Positions 55,504 through 64,000 of a stretch of DNA of 64,000 bases are shown here, piece by piece. Source of the stretch: Tribonema minus (Eukaryota; Sar; Xanthophyceae; Tribonematales; Tribonemataceae); NCBI GenBank assembly GCA_017506865.1, contig JAFCMP010000335.1:248001-312000 (forward strand), given 5' to 3'. The position numbers and the translations under genes were made by a program. Within the stretch, counting starts at the first letter, position 1. Each line of letters opens with the position of its first letter. Below the pieces are notes generated by a model. The model made no database searches. It was not told the origin of the DNA and saw only the letters and a program-made list of their open reading frames with translations.

Positions 55504-57476
55504 GGAAGAAGGGGGGGGGGTTGAGCCTGTGGCTGAGGGGGGTTTGGTTCGCTCCAGGGGGGGGGGGGGGGGGGGGGGGAATGAGGGTGTGGCTTAGGGG
55601 GATTTGGTTCGCCCCCGCAGGAGCCTTGCGTTCATCGTGCCCTAGAGATTGCCAAGAACTTGGAGTCTGCCATTCCTCTTGCTGCCCCGCATGTAGCGCG
55701 TCTCGACTCAGACGCCATTGCCTACTCTGGTGGGTGGGCCACCTGATTTCTGTCGTTCGCAGAAGGACTCTGCCTCGCAGTTTGACTCACCTTATGTGTG
55801 AGCTCAGTCCATGTAGCCCTGTATGTAACAACCTTAATGGCCAGAGGCAGGGGTTTCTGTGTGGGCGCTGCTACGTGGTGTACGCCAGCAGCAGGGCCCG
55901 CAGTCCGCAGCTGGTGGCAAGGATACCGCTGCGTGTCTCTTTAGCAATGTCGGGCACGCACGTGCCTGCTGGTTTGGTACTTGAGTGTATGTGTCATTAG
56001 TCTGCAAGGTGATTTGGAGAGGCGAACGCTTTCTGGCAGATTCTGGCAGATTGCTGCTGCAGCCGCATGCTTGCAGTGGGTTTGCCAAATCGGGGGAGGG
56101 GGGGTATCTGTGGGTAGTGTAGTCGGTGCACGGTTGCTACGCAATTTCTGGGCTCTGGCATATGGCGATCTCTGTAGTGAGAACTGGGATCAGCAGATGT
56201 AGTGCTTCAAAATACTTCGAAGTATCCGTCTACGAGAGTGTCCGTGCGTCGCACCAGCGCTCAAGGGCTGTGCACGGTATCTGTGATGACGACAGATGAC
56301 CTGGGTCTGAGCCTGCCTTGCTTTGTTGTGTTCCTGGTGCTGCTTGCAATGGCTGCTGCTGTGCGCATGTGCATTTCAATCTGTCAAGCACGCATGAGGC
56401 GCCCTATACCAGTGAGGGTGAATGCACACGCAAAGTGACAGGTCTTTGCGCAGCGGCCCAACACATGTGGCAGCAGATGACGGCTTCAGTGTCTTTAATC
56501 TGTGCGCGCGAGCTATCATGATGATATAAGCCAACGCGCCAACATGTCAATCGTGCAATCACCTCGAATTCGACATGTTGCATGCGGAGTAGCACTTGAT
56601 CTGCCAAAGTCTTACGGAGTGCTGCAACTTCTCTGAGTACGTATGGACTTGTATTTATAAAGGCCTTCTCTGAGTACTTGTACTAGAGTTCATGCATGTC
56701 CTTTTTAAGTGTTGCACGCGATGCCCTTTGGCTCCTGTTTGAGTTTGTGCGTGCGGCGCACGTGGCTCTTGCATGCGCAACATGCGCAACAGACATATCT
56801 ATCATGAAGCCTGAGGCTTTGCTGACCGACATTGATGTCACACAACACTGGCAGCCATGTCATTGCCTTAACATTAAAATCGGGAGGGTATCGCAGCATG
56901 TTGCAGAGCGCATCAGGTTCCAGCGGACAGAAGGCATTCATGCTGTGGTGTGACGCGTATATTGAAGGACTAGCGATATCAGCTGCTTCGTGCACTCCAT
57001 TTGTGTCAAAGCCATAAGCACTGAAGGTGGCACATAGTGTAATGGTGCAGATCAGTACGTCATGACGTCTCATCGTGCCGCTGCAGCACTAGAAAGTGTG
57101 TCGTGCCGTGCGCCATGATGTGCTCTCATGATGGGGAAGCGCAGACAGGCGCTAACATCGTCACGTTCCAGTTGCTGCGATGTTCGGCACCTGTAACGTA
57201 TGATGAGGCCCTTTTGAAAGCCAACTGCTAACCCAGGTAGTTTTGGGAAATGTACTGAGCATTCATGGTGGGATGTTTCACCGCTTTGCAGTGATCAGCA
57301 TTCAACCTCGCCATACAAATTACTACCGAACTACTTGGGCATGCGTGTCCCACACAAACTAGACTGTGGCATATGACAGCATGGGATCATCATTTGATGC
57401 CGCCACGCCCTAGGATGACAGCAGTGACTTTCTGGCCAACTCACTTGCGCGTGCATCATGGACGCATGCATCACAA
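55504..57476. other. Intergenic region between convergent genes
   Basis: A long G run (about 55555-55580) lies just after the transporter stop. The rest contains only short frames without recognisable motifs. 3' UTRs of the transporter and of the convergent peptidase gene should lie here. Confidence 0.4.
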
Positions 57477-60400
57477 TCAGATCATCCTAGGAAACCTATG
57501 CAGCAGCCAAGATCCGGCACCGGAAAACCACCTGTGGCCTCTGTTCAGCGCCAGTACCACTGGCAAACGGGCCTCCGCAGCAGTGATCCGCTTCTCAAAT
57601 GATGGGTGCGTTGACAACGGTGACAGCACCGCAGCAAGCGTCTTGCTCCCCGGGAACTTCCAGGTCTGGTCCCTCAAACTGCCAAGGCAAGGTTGCATCA
57701 TTGCAGTAAATAGATGGTCGGTCTGTCTGAATGTATGTGAAAATGCTGGGGCATGCAAAGCACGCCTTTCCACTGTGAGCAGTCGCATAACTGCCAGTAT
57801 TTCACTTGCCGAGCGATGCATGTAGTCAACAGTCAACAACCCATTTTTTTCAAGTTTTTGTCAAGAGCCATTGCATTGCTGAAGTTGTGTGTTTCAGACA
57901 ACACTTGGTACGAAACGGGCTAAGAAGGCTGTACCGTCAAGAGCTCAACCCTACATGTCATCATCAAGGTCTGTCAAGGCCAGCTATCAAGTCCTTCCCT
58001 CATGCCACTAGACATCTATGCCACTATTCTCGTGTGCGGTATTTCCTGGCAAATAAGGCACCAGTTGTATTGAGTCCTACTGCATTGATTACCACGTGCG
58101 GCCACACCCTTTGAATCCAGAAACCACAAAATGGATCCAGAAACCCAAAATGGATCCAGAAACCAGGAGCCAGCGGGGGGGCTTAAAAGGGGGGGGAGGT
58201 GATGTTGTGGCGTGCAGATCACACGCGGCAGTCTCAGGCAGACATGCAGCAATGGAGGATGCTTTGCAAATCTTACTGCCCCCACCACACAGTTCTCAGC
58301 TGCCTGTTGCAATTGCCATTGCCATTGTGTGCTGATGCTCTACATTGCTCATGCAGCATCGACTCTCTGCACCTCGCATTGCATTACGTCCACCGGTCCA
58401 TGGCTAGCTTTTCTTCATGAGGAACTCTGCACTTGAATGTGCACATCAGGCAGCCGTCGCCCTTCAACTTTTGCAATATGTCGTCTGCTTCAGCGAATTC
58501 CAAGTAACTGTCCAACATCAGGAATTGCTCACTGTTTTATCTGAAAGACGCATTGTTAAAACTATCATTGTGTGCATACCACAGCCACCTTCCTCTCACT
58601 CTTATCAAGCTTGAATGATAATAGAATATGCAAAGAGTTGAATCCTCGCGTGCTTACCACTCAAGTGCGGTGATCATATTCTTGGGATGGTACGCGCCGC
58701 TGCGGGCAAGCAGGATCATGGCTATCTCGTCTGCCTCCAGCTCTATTGTGCGAGAGATGGGCAGATCTGCACGCACCAGGCACAAAGAGCTGTTGTCACA
58801 TTTAGAAAACAAATACTGGCAATGCCAGGAGGCCTACAATTGCCAGCGTTGGCTACCACGGGGGCTTTGCTGGAGTGTGTTTGCGGCTCAGCTTGTATCG
58901 TTGTGCTGCAGCAGAAGCACTGCATCAGTATACTGACTGCTGAGGTCCTCATACTCGCTAACCCTAGTTGTAGCCCTGAGATACAGCATGGCAGGACCTG
59001 AGCCTGAAAGCCTGACAACTGCGTTGGCGCCTCGGTGAGATCAGGTCACTCGACAGACTGAATCTCCGAGTGGCCTAGTGTAAAATGCTGCAACTGCAGC
59101 AATGTTTTTTCAGGGAAAGTATACATGTTTACATTCAGTGTGTTCAAAGCGCGTGCCAACTGCGGGCCCACCTTCATTTTTTTGTTGTGACAGGCTACAG
59201 TACCAGCACCTCGTGTTTCTAAGATCGATTTTGGTTTTCTGCTGTGTTATCTAGAGCTTGGTAGTTTTTTTTCTGGCTTTTGCTTTGTTCTCTTGATAGA
59301 AATTCAGCCGAACCTGTTTTTTTGACACAGCATGAGTTTCAGAAGTCTAAAGGTGGCCAATTTTTTACAGAAGGGGGCCACAATTGTATGACCCCATACA
59401 AACTGCAAAAGGTGACTAATTGCAGAAGCAATCACCAGACGCCCGGAGTTGCGAAGACGGTGATTCTAGAGTCATGGCACAATTGCATTGATGCACCCTC
59501 AGGCTTCTCCGCCGATAGCAGCAGCCTATCAACTCTGGAGCTCAGCCTGATGAGGCTTGCAGCGGTCGCGCCCGCCGTCAGAGTCAACACACACAGATGG
59601 CGCGACAGGTCTTCTGACGTGTGTCGCGCCAGCACATGCGCCATCTCATGCGCAACCTGTGACACCACATGCGATCAAGAAGACGAGCAGGTGCAACAGT
59701 GACTACTGGTGCAACCGGCCGTGGAAAGGCATTCTGTTCTTGAGTCACTATAGTCATGGCCAATGGCATTTCAGTTGCTTGTTGGACCGAAGCTGGCAGC
59801 ACAGCTCAGCACCATGACAGTGCCACAGCGCAAGACACATATATTTTAATGCACAAAATTGGGTTGCCAAAAACCATTGAATGATGTGCCCACTCCGACG
59901 ACTGTAACAATGCACATAGTGTTACGCACCGGCCCGAGTGCACAGCATCAGTAACAGCAGTCAGCCGCAGAGATCTGCCTACTGAAAGGTCAACAAAGAG
60001 CTCCGCATATAATGCCGCAATGCTACAGATTTTATCATATGCGGCAGCTTCACAGCTGCTGAACCCTCCGCCCCATCTACCTCAAACTTGCATGGCAGAT
60101 GCTTGGCATTCATTGACAAGGAGTCCAACAAAGCAGGTGTCCAAGATAATGCCGCACCTTCCGCCGCTTGTCATTGAGCTTGGGGCATCTGGTTGAGCGT
60201 CATTGTAGGGAATTTTGACAGCTGCTCTCGAAGCACTTTCAATATTGTGGTCTCATCATTAATGTCAAGGCGAAGTGAGCAGGTTTCTTACTGTATGGCC
60301 TCAGGTCTGACAAAGCTCAGGGCGGCTGCATGCGCTGCCTGCACAGATTTTCCACTTATATATTGGGTATGTAGGTACGCAGCTCACCACAGCAGCGAGC

Positions 60401-61391
60401 AAGGCCTCATCGCCGTCCATGGCATCCAAGAGTCCTGTCCAGACGAAAACCTGGTGCATGCAGGTGTTGACAAGGAGGGGCGTCCGTAGTTGAGTCAGAC
60501 CTCCTCGATTGCATTGGTGATGATGAGGGAGACAATGGGCGCCATCGCGAAGCCGCAAGCTGCTTTGATATATATATATTAATTGCATGCCTCCTGCTTC
60601 TGTGATCATCAGTGATATGTCATCAGGGCTGCAGCGACACCGTCAGCAGAACACAAATGACATGTGGCTTGCTGTGTGTTGCCCGTGCAATGTCTCAATC
60701 TCTTCTATGATAATGATCTGCCACTCACAAGTGGCACTCTCACCTCATAGCGACATTGCACGGACAGAGTGCCTGTCAGTCACGTGCTGCAACAGACATA
60801 TGTGTTCTTGTCCGCAGCAGATTACAGTCAGGAGATCTACTTGCCGGTAATGAGCTGCGCGGCTCTTGAATTCCTGCAACGCCAAAGCCATACAGGTAGC
60901 TTCTGGTTCACTCTGAACTTTCTTATACTGGAACCACAAAGCAGCAACTTTCATACTAGCCTGGCACCCCTCAGGCATCATCATGGAGGTATACTATACT
61001 GTACTACCTCGAAGTGACTGACTACTCAGTCACTGATAACGACTGGTGAACTGGCACTTTAACAGTTGTAAGGCCCAGCTGCTCAAAGTAGCTGCAACTC
61101 CAAGAGGCCATGCACATAGCAAGCGGGCACAGCACACCAACTGCCTCTATTTAGGGCGCATGAGGTTGAGAGGCCTTCTGTCAGCACTATAATATATACA
61201 TTCGAAGCATTACAGTTTCTTGTCACCCATATAGCATTTGTGCACCTCCATATCTTGCCCCCCGGAAATGCGTACGCGTTCACCCTATCTGAGTTCCTGA
61301 TCATATAGAATTTCCACTTCCAGTTGTCCGTCTGAGGCACGGCGGAGGTGTCCACGCTGCGCAGAAGGCGCTGACTGACCCTGCACGGGTC
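57477..61391 (-). CDS. OMA1: OMA1-like M48 zinc metallopeptidase (partial model, 5 exons)
   Basis: A membrane-associated zinc protease of the mitochondrial quality-control type. Exons seen are 61391 to about 61254 (WKFYMIRNSDRVNAYAFPGGK), 60450-60388 (VFVWTGLLDAMDGDEALLAAV), 59656-59497 (VAHEMAHVLARHTSEDL, the HExxH zinc site), 58766-58658 (LPISRTIELEADEIAMILLA, the ExxxD third ligand) and 57678-57477 (STHPSFEKRITAAEARLP, then stop). Exons 2 to 5 join in matching phase, for example TG plus T and G plus AT. The first join is unresolved: the coding sense stops at PGGK and the next bases ATATGG are no standard donor. Upstream exons with the targeting peptide and membrane segment should lie above 61391 but were not identified. 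The catalytic residues are all present, so the gene is probably functional. Confidence 0.78.
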
Positions 61392-62970
61392 CTGCAACAG
61401 AACAAGGCGTATTTTGAAAGACTTGGCCAATGTTACTTTTGCCAACCTCTTGCTATGGGGATCGCTATACTTTTCCAGTGCAGGCAACTGACACAGCTGC
61501 GTAAACACATTTGTCGTGTTGGCAGTTGCTGGCAGCCGGAGCGCAGGGAGATGCGTCAGTGCTCAGTCATTGCAGTCCACACTTGTCGTCCACTCTGTGG
61601 CAGCGCCATGTATGTGTGTGGTGATACACACATATAGGAAAGATGAAGTCTGTGCCAGCCCTGGTGATCTCTTCTGTGGACAGCGAAAGCATGCGTGCAC
61701 CACACTGACTTTAGAAATTGTCTGTCACTGGGGTACTTCAGGACTTGAGGCCCCGCATATGTGAACATGCATGCCCCGCATGAGCTTGACACTTGCGGTT
61801 GATGGCCTGAATAATCAGAGACTCCTTCTGACATATTGTGACCTTGTTGTCATGGGCTGTCCCCCCTTGCAACAAATTGAGACAGATTAAGAACAAATAT
61901 ATTTGGACTGCATGGCTGGTTCACCAGCAATGCATGAATCTGTGTTGTGTTAATGAACTTGTACCATCTTCAAGTACATAAATTTGTGCTGTACTGTCGG
62001 TATCTGAGTTGCATTGAGTGAAGTGGTGTCTTTTTTGCAGCTGTAAGCAGAGTTGGTCATTAAAACATGCTCACAGCTAAGATCAACTGACTACGTGCAG
62101 CACAACACACTGCTCTTCTGTTTGCTCTGCCTGGGGCGACTCCATATGTCAGGCTACGCGAAGTGTTCAACTCATTGTCAAGCATGGCGCAGCAAGCACC
62201 AAACACGGTCTGCACTAGTGCTTCAGGTATATCAGCTGTACACCTGCAAGTACTTCAGAAACAATGATCACACTTCAATGCTGAAATGTGAACCAACACA
62301 TCTTTTCGGCCTCAACCTTAATGGTTTACTTACAGCTGATGAGCGCAGCATTATGATATTGCAGTGCTGCTGTAAAGCAGTTCGGTGCAACACAGTGCCG
62401 TGGTTGCATCACATAACATAGGTTTGGAGGTTGCAGGAAAAACAGCGGGTATGCTCATGATGCAGGTTGTGCAGAGAACCATCAAGCCGCAACAGCATTT
62501 GTGCAGCCGCAAGATGTGATTTAGCTCAACTACATGTGCACATTCCTTTCTTGTGCTTCAAAAGCTTCTGCCAATCTATCTCACCATTGAAGCATCTTGG
62601 TCAGTGGGTGCGTGTCGGCCAAGACTCTGGAGCCCGCAAACAACCTGATCTTCAAGCTGTGCACCTGTCAGTGATCAGCAGATTGTGCAGCGTACATTCA
62701 TTTTGCTGACCATTGGATTTTTGAGCACTGGAATGATAGAAACTGTGAGTTGGCAGTATTCAATCAAGTTGCAGTGCTTCTCTGAGAGGTTACTTGTGTA
62801 AACCTGCCTAAACAAAAACCAAGATATTTTCATGCACATGCATTGTCTACAAAGGTTACTTGCTTTGCTTTTGGTACGGCACATTTGCCATTGGGCACAG
62901 GCAGGGGCGGCAGTGCATCATGATGATCACCTTTGACAGTCCTCTTGCAGGCTGCATATACCTACTAGTA
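61392..62970. other. Probable 5' part of the peptidase gene, exons unresolved
   Basis: The minus strand near 61740-61640 contains LSLSTEEITRAGTDF, which could be the segment preceding the OMA1 core. I cannot place splice sites. Nothing else is recognised. Confidence 0.3.
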
Positions 62971-62974
62971 GTAC

Positions 62975-62987
62975 AAGCAAATAAAAA
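62975..62987 (+). mobile_element. Minimal LINE-B tail between GTAC sites
   Basis: AAGCAAATAAAAA lies between GTAC at 62971-62974 and GTAC at 62988-62991. It resembles the 3' end of the LINE-B tail and could be an extreme 5' truncation. Confidence 0.35.
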
Positions 62988-62991
62988 GTAC

Positions 62992-63723
62992 ATGCATGCT
63001 CGTTAACGCCGAGAGGCGTGGCAGCGAATGCGGCTGGTTTGGTGGGTGGGCTGGGCTGCAGGGCTTGCAGGAGCTAGCACCAGCGGCCCTCAGGTGATGC
63101 CAGTGTGCGTAGCTCCTTCGAGAGAACTTCAAACGTGTGGTGGTGTCTCGGAAGCCCTGGCTGGCGTGCGGAGGAGGGACAGGCAGCGGCTTGGCGTGCT
63201 TGGAGAGCAAGCGGAGTCGGCTGCACGCCACGGCACCAACCACAAGTTACTCGCAGCGGTAAATGGCAATATCTTGTCAGGCTTGCAGCCTGCGGTGAGC
63301 CGTGACCTCGCTCATCAAGGAGGCGATGCTTTACTTAGTTATATAGCCTTTCTCTCTAGCGTCAGCGCCTGGCGCCCAGTGACTCCCTCTGCTTATCTCT
63401 ATGATATCGGGGTTCACGTAGATAGCCACAATCTCCAGTTCAGGGCCCATCATGGTGACCTTGGCCTGCATGAAAACTTTGAGATGGAGTCTGCGTGGAG
63501 CTGGGTGGCCCTAAGACGGGTCTGTCTGTGGGTGGAGAGTCTTGTAGCTTTGTTTGGTATCCCTGCTAGTATGTGGGGGACAGTCGCTTGCGGGTGCTTT
63601 GTTGGGGGTGATGTGGGGGGCGGGGTGTGGCGTGCAAGCTTTGCATGCTACATCCAAGAGTGAGACCAAGGCGACACACCTACAACATGGCATTTCCACA
63701 GCCACAAGTGGAATATAATAAAA
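62992..63723. other. Unassigned region with an open frame
   Basis: A plus-strand frame (63028-63663) is open for 211 codons but shows no domain. The minus strand of 63243-62990 is Arg/Ser/Pro-rich and acid-poor like an organelle-targeting peptide, but lacks an in-frame ATG. Confidence 0.25.
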
Positions 63724-63727
63724 GTAC

Positions 63728-63743
63728 AAGCAAAATAATAAAA
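63728..63743 (+). mobile_element. Minimal LINE-B tail between GTAC sites
   Basis: AAGCAAAATAATAAAA lies between GTAC at 63724-63727 and GTAC at 63744-63747, directly before a longer tail fragment. Confidence 0.4.
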
Positions 63744-63747
63744 GTAC

Positions 63748-63791
63748 AATCATCTGGGCTTTTTCGCGCCCTGAGCGAGAATTAATAAAAA
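63748..63791 (+). mobile_element. 44-base LINE-B tail fragment between GTAC sites
   Basis: CATCTGGGCTTTTTCGCGCC, then CTGAGCGAGAATTAATAAAAA, essentially identical to the 3' end of the LINE-B copies, lies between GTAC at 63744-63747 and GTAC at 63792-63795. Confidence 0.65.
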
Positions 63792-64000
63792 GTACAAGCA
63801 GCGTGCCACTGGGCGTCTCGATCTCCTGGAAAGCACATGTGATTTTCTACTTGGTGAGCTGCGGCTACCCAGTCACTACAATCCCAGAAACGTCAGCTCA
63901 GCATTAGCCACACCACAACATATTTCATCTCAAGCTGCAGATGATTTCGCTCTGTTCAGCGCCAAATCTAGCAAAGATTTTGAATCGCTCACCGCGCCAA

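Noticed and set aside
62965-63243. Mitochondrial presequence exon of the OMA1-like gene
   Set aside because: Composition fits, but there is no in-frame ATG and no phase-consistent donor leading to the known exons.
63028-63663. 211-codon plus-strand ORF
   Set aside because: No domain, no codon pattern distinct from the other strand, and it overlaps the presequence-like minus frame; listed only as unassigned.

Overview
The window is nuclear DNA of a eukaryote. The genes are split by spliceosomal introns with GT-AG and some GC-AG boundaries, there is no operon layout, and several classes of retroelement are present. Scattered T2AG3-like tracts, tandem repeats of the type HLEVLQWARANGCPWD and multi-copy zinc-ribbon repeat proteins point to a stramenopile alga (brown or yellow-green lineage), because these families are shared by such genomes and giant viruses. 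That placement is an inference of low to moderate confidence.

Layout from left to right. (1) 1-6060: remains of a Ty3/Gypsy-type retrotransposon whose polyprotein carries a cytosine-C5 DNA methyltransferase domain upstream of the reverse transcriptase (RT). A 5'-truncated non-LTR element (LINE-A, 1727-4141) sits in it between 13-bp direct repeats, and the reading frame continues uninterrupted if LINE-A and one repeat copy are left out. (2) 6.1-10.5 kb: unidentified exon-like pieces and a broken minus-strand zinc-ribbon repeat gene. (3) 10562-14383: LINE-B copy 1, minus strand, 5' truncated. (4) 16007-24337: cytosolic asparaginyl-tRNA synthetase gene, minus strand, seven exons, with a GST-like N-terminal domain. 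(5) 24.4-33.7 kb: a duplicated 0.5-kb repeat, then an HNH-type gene on the minus strand interrupted by LINE-B copy 2 (27568-33083, plus strand). (6) 34.36-35.63 kb: a decayed ankyrin-like repeat gene. (7) 36298-55503: a complete full-size ABCB transporter gene of 21 exons. The exon lengths sum to exactly 1296 codons and all intron phases agree. (8) 57477-61391: an OMA1-like M48 metallopeptidase gene, minus strand. (9) the right end holds short LINE-B-derived tails.

Two patterns stand out. First, many exon-intron junctions of the transporter and synthetase genes are repeated inside the adjacent intron as diverged tandem copies ('echoes') that carry an exon edge plus its splice site. These echoes make up much of the intron length. 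Second, both LINE-B copies and at least six very short tail fragments end in the same AT-rich tail and are immediately flanked by GTAC. A filled/empty pair within the window supports GTAC as the insertion site of this restriction-endonuclease-type LINE and of SINE-like or truncated derivatives.

All exon models are read by eye from coding sense, conserved motifs, splice consensus and phase agreement; no transcript evidence was available. Family assignments come from recognised motifs, not database searches.
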